64,000 nucleotides of DNA from Gliomastix tumulicola (Eukaryota; Ascomycota; Sordariomycetes; Hypocreales; Bionectriaceae). Below the pieces are notes generated by a model that was not told the DNA's origin, did not search any database, and worked only from the letters and a program-made list of their open reading frames with translations. Numbering within the stretch: position 1 is the stretch's first letter; every line of letters starts with the position of its first letter. The stretch spans positions 917,336-981,335 of the forward strand of contig BCHX01000006.1 in NCBI GenBank assembly GCA_001599755.1. The letters run 5' to 3'. Positions 11,215-21,735 of the stretch are shown here, piece by piece. A program made the position numbers and the translations under genes.

Positions 11215-12027
11215 ATGGACGCCTCTGCAGTAACCAACAGAGAGGGCTCATCCGCCACTCCTCCAAACAAGGTCATCTTCTTCGACCTCGACGACACCCT
11301 CATCGACCGAGACACAGCCCGCCTCGCCGGCATGCAGCGCCTCAAGAACGCCTACGGCGCCCAATTCCCCGCCTTCGCCGCCTGCTCGCCCGAGAAGCTC
11401 GTCGACATCTGGTCCGACGCCCGGGCCGTCGTCCGCGAGCGAAGACGCGTGCCTGCAAAGACCGAGGACAGGATCATCACGCTGCTCAGGACGTTCTGGA
11501 CAATGGTCTGCAACAACGCGGCCGACAACGACAACGACGACTTCTTCCCCAGCGACGAAGAGTTGGAGACCTGCTGGTCGATCTTCAAGGACGCGTACGA
11601 CGACAACGTGCGCGCGATGCCCGGCGCGAAGGCGGCGCTGGAGACGCTCCGGGCCGCGGGCTACAGGATCGGCGTCATCACCAACGGGCACATGATCCCG
11701 CAGAGGTGGTACCTGCGGGAGGTCGGGCTGAATCACCTGGTCGACGGGGTCGTGCATCTCGACACGATGGGGGTCCGGCCGAAGCCACACCCGGACATGT
11801 TCGAGGTGGCCCTGCGGCGGTTCTACGCGCCGCCGGGGACCGTCATGGTCGGCGACTCGTGGCATAACGATGTCTGCGCTTCCAAGGCCGTGGGCCTGAC
11901 TCCTGTGTGGTTTGTGCCGGAGGGAAGTGAGGGGACACAGCGTGTTGAGAAGAGGCTTCGACGGGATCCCAGGGTGAAGCGCATACGTAACTTTGAGGAG
12001 CTTCTCGCGCATTTGGGTGTTCAGTAG
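11215..12027 (+). CDS. HAD-superfamily hydrolase
   Basis: Intronless gene of 270 residues, cytosolic (no signal peptide or membrane segment). All four haloacid-dehalogenase motifs are present in order: motif I DLDDT with nucleophile Asp24 and acid/base Asp26; motif II GVITNG; motif III lysine in GVRPKPHP; motif IV VGDSWHNDV. The region between motifs I and II is the helical cap expected for subfamily I enzymes. These enzymes hydrolyse phosphate monoesters or, less often, carbon-halogen bonds through an aspartyl intermediate; the substrate cannot be told from the sequence. The ATG at 11215 follows an ACAACATGG context and an A/C-rich leader. It converges on the kinase gene at 12558. Confidence 0.9.
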   Translation: MDASAVTNREGSSATPPNKVIFFDLDDTLIDRDTARLAGMQRLKNAYGAQFPAFAACSPEKLVDIWSDARAVVRERRRVPAKTEDRIITLLRTFWTMVCNNAADNDNDDFFPSDEELETCWSIFKDAYDDNVRAMPGAKAALETLRAAGYRIGVITNGHMIPQRWYLREVGLNHLVDGVVHLDTMGVRPKPHPDMFEVALRRFYAPPGTVMVGDSWHNDVCASKAVGLTPVWFVPEGSEGTQRVEKRLRRDPRVKRIRNFEELLAHLGVQ

Positions 12028-12557
12028 GCCGAGGGGTCACAGAGAGGAGATTCTATGAGGCTAGATTTGGGAGTTCTATTGGGTTTACTTTACAGCAAGG
12101 GAGCAAGTTGATTTGATTGCCATTTATCTTGGTCATACCATACGAGGAGGAGGATCACACGTTAGGAAGAGATACCTTGGGAAGTGATCCCTTGGGAAGT
12201 GATACCTTAGACAGGGAAGGTCCTTTTGGATACGAAATTCATCTCATGCCTGAACAAACATCACAGGTCACATTACTCAAGCACTCGCCAACTTTACCAA
12301 ACGCCGCTTATTGAATTTTGATTTGATACATATAAGTCCGGAAGCCAATACCCAATTCCCGAGAAGCAGACCCAAATGTCCATTGCAACCGGGAAATCAC
12401 TCCGTGACTCCCGACCCCTGAACACCAAAGATCATGACAAATTGCGTTGAGTTGAGGGCGAAGGACAGTAAGTAAGACTCTCTCAAACCGATCCAGTCTC
12501 CCCCTATCCTCACAAACCCCCCTATTATGGTTGATGGCCCCCCTCTCTCGCCCTTCC
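12028..12557. other. Convergent intergenic region (HAD / SRPK-like)
   Basis: 530 bases between converging genes. It contains the 15-base tandem repeat at 12171-12215 and no gene. Confidence 0.55.
12171..12215. repeat. Three 15-base tandem repeats
   Basis: Units at 12171-12185 (GATACCTTGGGAAGT), 12186-12200 (one change) and 12201-12215 (several changes in the last half). Short minisatellite between two converging 3' ends. Confidence 0.8.
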
Positions 12558-14097
12558 TTAGATGAAGCGCGTGAACCAAGGATCCTCGAGGATCTCCTCG
12601 GCAGAAATCCTCTTGGTGGGATCAACCTGCAGCACCCTGCGCAGCAGCGCCTTGATCGCATCCGCCTCGCACTCCGACACGGCCACCTGCGCCCTGTCGA
12701 ACAGCGTCTCGATGGACGCCTGCTCAAACTTGAACTTGTCCGCGCCGCCGTCCGTGTTGGAGTTGAACAGCTCCCGCTTCTCGTCGAAGTACCGTCCCGA
12801 GCGCTTCCAGCCCTTGTACAGGTCCTCGGGCAAGGGGCCGAGCGCGGCGGTGACGCCGAGGAGGTGGTGGTCGTCGCGCTGGGCGGGAGCAGGGTTGGGG
12901 CCGGTGAAGAAGAGAGGATGGCCGACGAGGAGCTCGAAGAGCAGGCAGCCCCAGGCCCAGATGTCGATGTCGTAGGGATTGGCGGCCTTGCCGGTGAGGA
13001 TGGCCTCGGGCGTGCGCAGGTTCGCGGGGAGGTTGGTACGGCCCCTGGGAGGGCTGTCCTCGAAGAAGGCTGTAATACAATCGTTAGTAAACCACGAGTC
13101 AAGTCAAAAAACAGAACAGAACAGAACAGGTAGAGAGGGAGAAAGGTGCACTTACCACTGCTGAGATCGCCCAGCTTGACCTCAACCTTCTTCTCAGGCT
13201 CCGTGTAGTAAAACAGCGGATCGGCCACATACACCTTCTTGGGCGCATGCGCATCCGCCTTCCCGTAGGCGATGACAGCCTCCGACGTGGGCTTCTTGGA
13301 GATGGTCCCCTTGTCTGGCTGCATGACCTGCAGCTGCTCGGCGTCCTGGAGGCTCATGCCCTTGCGGTTGAGCGCGAAGAGCACGTTGCCCAGCTGCAGG
13401 TCGCCGTGGACGACGCCGCCGTAGTGCAGCAGCTCCAGCGCCTCGAGCGTCTGCCGGAGCACGGCCTTGGCCATGCTGGGCGGGAAGCGCGCGCGCACGG
13501 CGGGGATGCCCGTGGCCTTGTACTCGGGCTTCTCAAGCAGCTGCGCGACGCTGGGACCCATGGGCTCGTAGACGCCGACGGCGTGCTTGCCGTTGGGACC
13601 GTTCTGGGTGAACTGCTCGTGCAGCTTCACGAGGAGGCGGTCCGAGGAGCCGTGGTCGAGGCGCTCGAGCTTGCGGCGGATGCGGGACTCGCGGACAAGG
13701 TCGCCGCTGTACTCGGCCGCAAGAATGCGCAGGGCAACGCGGGAAGCCCAGCTGTAGTAACAGTTTGTTGTTAGTGTCATGGTCAGAAGGCCCGCGAAAG
13801 GGGGGGGGTGAAGAGAGTGACGGGAGTGAAGAGAGTGAGTGAGTGAGTGAGGGAGGGGAACGTACTCGTCATCGTATGCGAGCCAGGTCGTCGATCTGTC
13901 GCCGTGGCCGAGCTTACGAAGGACCGTGAAGTTTTGCTCGAACTTCTCCGGGCCCAGCTTGTCGCAGATCTCGACGGGGTGGAAGCCGCCCGGACGGTAC
14001 TTCTCAACCCACTCGACGGGCTTGTGCGTCTTGCGGAAGCGGTACTTGCGCTTGGGCTCCGCGAGCCACTTGCCGAGGGGGAGAAGACCGTTAACGA

Positions 14098-14135
<38 letters not shown>

Positions 14136-14284
14136 GGAGCCTTGTTGGCGGGTGCAGAGCCCTTGGCGGCCGGGCCCTTGGGCGCGTTCTTCGGGGGAGT
14201 GTTGGTCTTGGGAGCGGCGGCCTGCTTGTTGGTAGCGGGCTTCTTGGGCTTGCCCCTGACCTCCGTCCAGCCGTTCGTATCCAT
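12558..14284 (-). CDS. SRPK-like Ser/Thr protein kinase with polyQ
   Basis: Minus strand, exons 14284-13866, 13751-13156 and 13069-12558, 508 residues. The N terminus (1-70) is Lys/Pro/Ala-rich with twelve consecutive Gln; the kinase region starts with the VEKYRPGGFHPVEIGD-like block typical of SR-protein kinases (here GGFHPVEICD) and a glycine loop LGHGDRSTTWLA. The family normally phosphorylates SR splicing factors. Several key positions deviate: the VALK lysine is Arg148 (VALRIL), the catalytic loop reads HGDLQLGN (Asp257 and Asn262 kept, Lys replaced by Gln259), and the DFG/DLG site is GDLSS (Asp335). The C-lobe has the APE-like TPEA and DIWAWGCLLFEL blocks and ends at the WFTRFI stop. 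Similar divergent SRPK paralogues are common in filamentous fungi. It may be active with altered chemistry or a pseudokinase. Confidence 0.87.
14098..14133. repeat. (GCT)12 trinucleotide repeat coding polyGln
   Basis: Twelve perfect GCT units on the + strand, read as CAG on the coding minus strand to give twelve Gln in the N-terminal tail of the SRPK-like kinase. Likely length-polymorphic. Confidence 0.9.
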
Positions 14285-15114
14285 GGTCGCAGCAATGGCT
14301 ATGTAGATGATATAGATGAGTAAAGCAAAGTCGCTTGTGGTGAGATCGCTTGTAATGTGTGATTCAGATATGAAGTTGTCGTGTGAGGTGATGGAGATCA
14401 AAAACCAGCCAGATACACGAGCGCCCTCAACTCATCTTATAGGAAAAATCGAGCATGGCAGAACAATCCCCCGTCCGTGCGCGCAAAGTGACAAGGAAGG
14501 ATCGTCGTTGTTTTGAGCTGTCACTTGTTCGGGTGTCGTTTCTGGCGGCGTCTGCAGGGAGGGGGGCCCATTCACGGCTTCTTTGTATTATTTGGGAACA
14601 AGTGCAGGTGTGGAATGTTCAGGGCAAAGGACGGGGGATTTTATAACCAGCTGCGAGCGGTGAACGAGTGCGTGTTCACCGTTTTGTGGCCTGCATGATG
14701 GCAATGCGGTCAAACGGACTGTTGTGTGACGGGGGACGTTCAGTGTCTGTTGTTAGCAAACAGGCGACTTTTTGAGAGGTGGCTGAGGGTGGTGGCGGAA
14801 CGACTCACAGACACAGATTGAACGAAGCAGGGCAAAAAGGCAACCTGTCTCGGGTAAAGGTGAGAATGGCAGAGAATTCAAACTGGGCTGGGCTTGCGAT
14901 GGGTGGTTTGCTTTGCACCATGTCGCGGCGGCCTTGTGCTGCGCGCCCTTCTGTTTGTCCATGGTGCGCCACTGTGTGTTCGTAATTGATGTGCTCCGCC
15001 ATGTATTGATGCCTGGGCTGCAGCCCTGCGATGTCACGGGGCGAGATGGACAGAGGGGATAGTAGCATTATGCACAGTCCAGTGCATGAATTAGCGATAC
15101 TGTATGACGTCCAT
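14285..15114. other. Intergenic region between two minus-strand genes
   Basis: 830 bases holding the kinase promoter and the 3' end of the GH95 gene. No coding signal. Confidence 0.55.
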
Positions 15115-17525
15115 CTAGAACGTCACCTCGTAGACCTGCCCAGCCTCGGTAGCAATTGGACCGTCGTACGCCTGTCCGTTGACCGAAAATTCCCTGCCAC
15201 TCTGCACACGGATTGCCAGCTCCTGTCCAGCACGAGACGTGATGCTCGCCCCCGTGACCTGTCCGTCCTCCCACGTCGCATCAACGACAAACGAGCCCCG
15301 GGCCACCCACCCTTCAAACGCGCCCGTCGAGAGAATGGTGCTCGGGATCGCGGGACCGATGTGCACGAGGCCGTTATTCGACTGCAACAGCATCTCGTTG
15401 ACGGCGCTGACTATGCCAAACGTGGCGTCCATCTGCACCACGCCGTGCGCGTCGCTGAATAGGTTCGGGCTCGTGAAGTGACCGAGCAGGTAGTGCGTGT
15501 AGTCGAGCGCGACGTCACCCTGGAAGGCACGAGAACGCAGGATAGACGCCCACGCGCGGGACCAGCCCGTGCTGCCAGAGCCGTGCTCCATGCGGTAGTC
15601 GAGCAGGGCAACGGCGCCCTCGAAGACGGCCTGGTCGCCGGTGAGCGGGCTGTACTGACGGCCCGGGTAGAGCCCGTACATGCTACTGTAATGGCGGTGG
15701 CCCGACTCGCCCTCACGGTAGTCGACGTTCCACTCCATGAGACGGCCGGTGGTGCTGCTCACCGTCGGCGGGCCAGTGCGGGAGAGGACGTCCTGCGCCT
15801 TTTCGACGCTGTCGGTGACGCCCAAGGCTTCCGCGATCTCGATGTAGCTCGTGCACAGATCCCAGACGAGAGCGCGGTCCAGCTGTGTGTCCTTGGCGAG
15901 GCCCGTCCAGCTCCCTGCGTTGGGCTGTCCATCGGGGATGAGGAGCGAGATCTCCGGGCTGTTGCTCGGGTAGATGACGAGAAAGTCTCCCTCCACGACG
16001 CCAAAATCGGAAATGAAGTCGAGAGCACCAGCAGCCAGGGGGAGGGCCACATCCCGGGCGAAGTCATCATCGTGTGTGAAGCGCCAATGGTCCAGCGCCT
16101 GGTTGGACAGCCAGAGACCACCAGTAGGCCACGCCGTGGCGGGCGTGAGGGAGTCCTGAGGCGCACAGTCACTCCACAGATCGAGGTTGTGGTGCGCGAC
16201 CCAGCCAGAGGCATTGTACATCTCAGCCGCGACAACGCTCCCTCGCTCCTGCGCGCGTTCGAGGTGTCGCCACAGAGCTACCTGGGTCTCAGGGAGCTGG
16301 TTAGCCTCGGCGAGCCAGTAGTTCATCTCGGTGTTGATGTTGATGGTGTACTTGGAGCCCCAGGAGGGGGAGAAGGCCTCGTTCCATATGCCCTGAAGGT
16401 TAGCCGGCGCCGAGTCGGCACGGCTGCTCGCGATGAGGAGGTAGCGACCAAAATTGTATGCGAGCAGGAGGAGGGTGGGATCCTGGGAGAAGTCGCCCGT
16501 CGAGTTGCTGGCAGTCAGGCGCTCGTCGGTAGCAAGGAGACCTGCAGTGGGATCCGGGTTGTCGTAGGTGAGGGACACGCGCGAGTAGAGCTCGGAGTAG
16601 TCATCGATCGCGTCGGATAGCAGGGCCTCGTACCCCTTCTCAACGGCACCATCGAGCTTGGTGTTGACAGCCTCAAGTGTCGACCCGTCCGGGTGATAGA
16701 AAAGGGTTTCGGCATCCCAGAAGACGTCGACCCAGTCGACGTTGCTTACTGAGTGGCTGTCGCCATCGGCCGTAATATCACCTGTTGTGGTTAGCAAAGC
16801 ACTGTCACAGGATGGAACGGGCGTGTCATACCTGACGATACAATGCGGTAGCTGGACGTGAAGGTGTAGGAGCTGTCCGACGTCCCGTGGCCTTCCATGA
16901 CAACGGAGTCGCCCTGCACATCTGTAGACGCGACGCCCTGGTTACGCTCCAGCGTCACAGAGAGCGACACAGACCCCGGCTGATCGGCCGTGAAGCGAAA
17001 GGCCAGCACACCATCTGGATTGCTGGCGACCGCCTGTCGCGTATACGTAACACCGTCGTACTCGTACACGACGGAAGCGACGCTCGTGGACAGATCGAGG
17101 CTGCGGTTGTACGCCTGGGCGCCATCCCACGAGTGGCCCGTGGAGATGGTCAGCTGGCCAGCAGGCTGGTAGGCGCGCTGCTGGTCAGGTTTACCGGCGA
17201 TGCCCTCGAGATAGGCGGCATCGGCGGCAGCGAACTGGTTGTCGTCCATGAGGCGGCGGACCTCGGCCAAGGTGTCGAGAGCATTGGGGTTGACGCGGTT
17301 CTGGAAGGGCCCGTTGACGATGGAGTCCTCGTTCAAGGAGATGCGCTCGTTGTCGGTGCGCCCGTAGAGCATGGCGCCGAGGCGGCCGTTGCCAATGGGG
17401 ATGGCGTCGTGGATGTCATTGCCTGGCTGGGCGTACCAAAGCCTGCCTGGATGGGCGAGGACGGACAGTGGCAGGCCCGAGGCAAGTGCGACGGCCGCAA
17501 GGGCCTTGGATGGCGAGAGAGGCAT
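15115..17525 (-). CDS. Secreted GH95 alpha-L-fucosidase
   Basis: Minus strand, exons 17525-16832 and 16781-15115, 786 residues. GH95 enzymes release alpha-1,2-linked L-fucose (some act on L-galactose) from plant xyloglucan or glycans with inversion. A signal peptide (about 1-24, ending VLAHP) precedes the N-terminal beta domain, whose opening RLWYAQPGNDIHDAIPIGNGRLGAM is the standard family start (shown in part). The (alpha/alpha)6 catalytic domain carries NTEMNYW (about 381-387), the AHHNLDLW block (about 427-434) and the STGWSRAWA block. The C terminus is the family's beta domain. Full length for a fungal GH95. The one intron is 50 bases, phase 1. A long antisense ORF is a GC-bias shadow. 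Confidence 0.93.
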
Positions 17526-17598
17526 GGCGGGCGTCTGTGAGGGCTGTGGTTACTGGCAAGCCTTGCCATTGCCTTCTCGTCGATTCGTGTCGGTCGTC

Positions 17599-17606
17599 TT
17601 TATATA
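17599..17606 (-). promoter_or_regulatory. TATA box of GH95 gene
   Basis: TATATAAA on the minus strand, about 75 bases before the ATG at 17525. Confidence 0.5.
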
Positions 17607-19219
17607 GCCGGCCATGGCAGCATCCGCAACCCCATGGGGATCACGGGCATGAGGAAACAAAATACCCCAGGACGGGCCTGAGGAAGAGGGATCGTCGTGG
17701 AGAGGCCATGATTGGAGCGCTAGGATAAAGTCCCAGCGCCGTCGTCGTCAAGCCGGAAGCGACATTCGGTTGATCGTGGACTTCTATTTACCCAGAGGCG
17801 CCTTGGATAAATGAAATCACCGTCGGGTCAGTGAATTGAAGCGACGGCTCAATGCCAGAGGTTTTGCAGGCGCTTCAGGGAATGATGGAAAGCGATGGAA
17901 TAGAGGTCGTAAGAAAGGGCGGTTGCTGCTGATTTGTCGGCCCGATCCAGACTGATTTGGACGGGAGACGGACCTCCGATAGCCATAGCAGTTGATGTGA
18001 CAATCGCCTGCCTGCCTTCCAAAGTGAACTGGCTCAGCTGCCAGCTTTCTGTCTCTGCCAGGGGTGAATGAAAAGAATTCCGATGGATTTTCAGACGGCA
18101 AGAAAAAGAAAAGCAAAGGAAGGAAGGAGAAAAAGAAACGACGAGGAGGCGCCCCCACTTCCCCCAAGAACCTGGAACCAAGGCAATCAAGGTTAGCTAC
18201 CCTGCACCAATGTTTCTCAATATCATTTTTCTCTACACAAATCGACGTTTCTACCTCGGGCGACATTAGCAGTCGACTTGGCGGCTGATACTGGTCAATG
18301 GCTGAAGAGAATCTGTATTGAAAGAGATAGTTGAGTGTAAGAGCCATCGGTGCCGACGAACCTCATCTGGGAAGCGCTGAAAGAGGCGGATACTCAAGAT
18401 GAGACTGATCTATGCATATTCATAACCGTTGGGAAGAGACCTTACGGGTCCATGTCTAATGGCAAACGTATGTTCTCGCCACAGTCTACTCGCCGGAACT
18501 CAGCCTCGTCAAAAAAGAATGTGCCTGGTACGAATACTACGTCAATGATGGTGAAGCCAGCAAAGCCATGACCCAGATTGAGCTTTACTGGTTTCACTCG
18601 TGCCGTCGACACCCCTGCATCGGCGGCCGAGATCGTGGTTCACAGCCCCAGGGGCAATAGAAAGTGACTCTCTTGAAGGAAGCGCCAATCCCCTTTGCGC
18701 CAGGGTGTCGTCTTGACTAGACTCTTTGGCCTGCCCCGGCCCGCCCCGGTGAGCGAAAGGCGATACTCGGTCTGGACGCTCATTGAATATTGATCCAACA
18801 CACAGAGCGCCCAGACGGCGACCGCGGCCAAGCCTCTGCGTGTTTCAGCGCTAACACTGAGGTCGCACAAACGCAACCACCCTTGCCACCCACGGCTTCA
18901 CCAAGGCAGGTACGTAAGGCAGGCCTATCTAGACGCCGTGGGAAATCAAATCAGCGAAAAATGTCGGGCACGTGTGCTCGTCAGGCGCAGAATTATGGCC
19001 GCGCAATGCTGCTCTCCTGCAGCGCTACTGCAGCCACAGCGGCTGACCAGGTACGTGCGTTCTGCACTCATTGCTTTTTTTTTCTTTCTTTTTTTTTGGG
19101 TGGTCGGTCACCCATGCAAGCCCGGACGTTCAGCTGGTGTTGGCAGAGGCCGCGATTGGGCGAAATTCCCGATCTTCTGCCTTTTTCGGTCGCACCAAAT
19201 CTGCACAGCGTGAGAAAAT

Positions 19220-19233
19220 GAGGCTGCACTAGC
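19220..19233 (+). promoter_or_regulatory. Conserved upstream element, copy A
   Basis: GAGGCTGCACTAGC, about 170 bases before the ATG of membrane protein A. It aligns with better conserved copies at 21525 and 25883 before genes B and C; in all three a C-rich stretch follows. Divergent copy. Confidence 0.35.
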
Positions 19234-19402
19234 TGGGTCGTAATTTGGGCGCTTGAGCCTTTGAGCGCTTCCCCCTCCTTTCCTTTTAGGAGCACGTACG
19301 CCGTGATCTTTTTTGCTCTCTACAGCATAAGGGAGTGTACCGCCGTATTTGTGATACTTTCTCGTCTGTCCCGAAGAGACCGCGCTGTAGCACTTCGACG
19401 CG

Positions 19403-20413
19403 ATGTCGGTGGTCACATTCCACGAGACTGCACGGTCGACCCATTTTGGGTACATCTTCGATGGAAAGGATGATTCAGAGCGTGAGTCTGCGCTGTAAAA
19501 ATGACGCTATCCCCAATTGGCAACGACTGACCATGGCATCTTCACAGCGTCCGTGGTGTCTTGCTACCCAGGCTGGCTGGCCACGTCCACAACATGGAGC
19601 AGTTTGATGGGCTATGAGCAGCCGCGATCGACCGATATTGGCATCAGCATCGAAGACGACGGGCTGCACTACACGCGGTATACGACCGACCAGTTTGGTA
19701 GTTCGACGTCGAACATGTCGGTCCGCACCTGGTACGATAGCTGCCCTGGACTAACTCGACGGGAAACAACATACTAAGCATATTGCTAGCAACACATATG
19801 TATCCATCGATATCGTCGAGACATGGCCGTCGGGCGGAGACACATGGACTCTTTTCGATTGCTTTGAGTTTCTGTACGGCATGCAGACCTCTGTCAGCAC
19901 GCTGTATCGAAGTGAGTACACCTGACGACATCCGCACTGAGCACAGCTGACATCCTCTTAGCCGTCGACGCAACACTGACAAGAACCGAATCCGAGTCCG
20001 CGACCTCAACAGAATCAACCACGACGGAATCGACCTCCCCCGAGACCACCACCACGACATCGTCCGAGACTACTATCACGACATCATCCCCGACCCAATC
20101 GACAACCAGCACCGGCTTGCGCGATCCGAACGACGGCAACAGGGATAACTCAAAAGACACCGGACCCAGTGCGGGGGTCATCGCCGGCGCGGCCGTTGGC
20201 GGCGCTGCGGCTGTGGGGATTCTTGGTGCCGCTGTCTGGATCGGTATTCGCATTGGGAGGAAGAAAACGGCAGCTGGGAATACTGGCGGCGACGCTCTGC
20301 CAACCTCTAAAGATCCTTCGGAGCAGATCAACCGCGAGTTGGATTCAAGGCCTCGGGATCCGCCCGTCGAGCTCCCGACGGCACAATATCCGTATAGAGA
20401 ATACGGGAACTAG
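19403..20413 (+). CDS. Single-pass membrane protein A (tandem family)
   Basis: Exons 19403-19481, 19548-19731, 19790-19911 and 19962-20413, 278 residues. Function not recognised. Order: an N-terminal domain (1-130) with cysteines VSCYPGW and TLFDCFEFL; a Thr/Ser/Glu-rich stalk (about 130-175) of the kind that is O-glycosylated; one transmembrane helix from GVIAGAAVGG to WIGIRIG (about 200-225) followed by the basic stop-transfer RKK; a short cytoplasmic tail. No N-terminal signal peptide is visible, so the first exon may be misplaced or the helix may act as the membrane signal. Intron phases (1, 2, 1) and the motif TLFDCF...TS(V/I)xxLYR are shared with gene B, showing common descent. The shape resembles fungal WSC-like or Mid2-like surface sensors, without their domains. 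Its tail is shorter and more divergent than in B and C. Confidence 0.75.
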
Positions 20414-20473
20414 GGTCGGTAGAGCCCGTAGACAGCTTCCATAGAGTAATGGTACAATTCCAACACTCGCCAT

Positions 20474-20859
20474 GTGGGATATCTGTTCGTACTAGACAAT
20501 CAAGGACGCGTAGTGGTCATGGGCTGGCAAAGCTGGCAGCAGCAATCCCCAATCGAGGCTCCATGTTCTGAGGGCGGTGGACGATGGACAGGAAGCTTAT
20601 ATCAATTTTACAATGACCTTCACGCGAACACCACTTGGTCGGTCAACATAAGGTTATGAACACGCACCTCGCGCTGACTCAGAGTCTCTGTTGCTGGCAG
20701 GCTCGGTGGAGATGGCTAAGGACGGGGGACGGGTACGACGGGAGCTATCTCATCTGGAATGAACCGACTAACCCCTCTGGTCTGATTTACGCCATCTTTC
20801 CCCAGCTCATGGGTGAGACTGAGGCTGAAGACGGTGTCGTGCACAGCATCATCGATTGA
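20474..20859 (+). pseudogene. Possible gene remnant, unknown product
   Basis: Two coding-like blocks on the + strand in different frames. Block 1 (about 20474-20656) reads GYLFVLDNQGRVVVMGWQ and later GGGRWTGSLYQFYND; block 2 (about 20715-20859) reads TGDGYDGSYLIWNEPTNP. Both are rich in Trp, Tyr and Gly as in secreted or lectin-like beta domains, unlike chance frames nearby. No in-frame ATG precedes block 1 (a TAA lies upstream), and the gap between blocks has only weak splice sites. It may be the relic of another array member or of a separate gene; alternatively an unrecognised spliced gene. Confidence 0.25.
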
Positions 20860-21524
20860 GCCCGCAGGAACTGTGGAGAGATCGTAGGTGCTTTGAAAAG
20901 CCTCTGGGGGCTGAGTGAGAACTGCGGGAGAGAATATTCAGTTAGGGGCGGCGCACATCGTCGATGCGCCCCGGAAAATGGTCGTCTGGCAGCACATGCG
21001 GAGGAAGACAGATTTGACACTCGCACTGAAGATCCAAATGCAAACACTATGGTCTGGCATCGGTCTCTTCCATCAAGGGTGCAATGATCGACTAGCCATA
21101 AACTCCGCTTGTGGCGCATGGGTGTGGATGTGGCGAGGATGGGTGCCTGCAGGTGCTTCTACGGGCAACCATGGAGGGTCTCACCAGAAAGGGAAGAATT
21201 CCCCCAGGCGGACGGCTGCGCTTGACGAGCCAAGAGCTTTAAAATAGATTGTACTGGAGGCAATGAGCTTGTAAAATTAAAGGTCTGAATCCTCCATCGT
21301 GCAGTGCTACTGCAGCCATCCATCCATCCTCCATCATCCATCAACTGTCGCGGGAGATTGGTGTTGGTAGCAGACGTGCGCGTCCTGCCCTGCTCCTGTC
21401 CAATCGGAGCCTAATTCGTTAAACTGACCCCTGTGACCTGAAAATTCAGTTGATTACGTTGAAGGCAATCATTGGACGAGAGCTGCATGTTGGTCGTGCT
21501 ATTTTTGGGCTGTGAAGGCAAGAC

Positions 21525-21538
21525 GAGGCTACGCTAGC
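21525..21538 (+). promoter_or_regulatory. Conserved upstream element, copy B
   Basis: GAGGCTACGCTAGC about 200 bases before the ATG of membrane protein B. The flanks (GCATGTTGGT about 37 bases upstream and a C-rich run after it) are shared with the gene C copy. Confidence 0.45.
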
Positions 21539-21735
21539 CATTTGTGTAATTCTGCACGTCTCGGCCCCCAAAGTGCTCCCCCCCCCCTTTATCTCCCATT
21601 TTTCAAAAGAAAAAGAAAAAAAAGCCTCCTTTACCTGATCTTTGACCTTGGACATGTTTGACTCTCTTCTCGTTGCCGGTGTTCAACGTCTGGCGGGCTA
21701 GCTAGCCGATCTTGTCTCAGCGCATTCCATCCGCA

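Larger units (their letters stand above)
17526..19402. other. Divergent intergenic region
   Basis: 1.9 kb between the GH95 gene and membrane protein A. The longest ORF (176 codons, minus) is Ser/Phe/Arg-rich, overlaps a purine run at about 18100-18145 and has no motif. T-rich runs at about 19074-19100 precede membrane-protein gene A. Confidence 0.55.
20414..21735. other. Spacer between membrane proteins A and B
   Basis: 1.3 kb. The first half contains the coding-like remnant described at 20474-20859; the rest shows no gene. The last 260 bases match the region upstream of gene C in places (see conserved element copies). Confidence 0.5.

Noticed and set aside
15478..16620. 380-codon + strand ORF inside the GH95 gene
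   Set aside because: Antisense shadow of the catalytic domain; Arg/Val/Glu-rich and without a domain.
17817..18347. 176-codon minus ORF
   Set aside because: Depends on a purine-rich run that produces Phe/Leu/Ser stretches; no domain.
20787..21119. 110-codon minus ORF between membrane proteins A and B
   Set aside because: Overlaps the + strand relic and has only Ser/Arg-rich chance composition.
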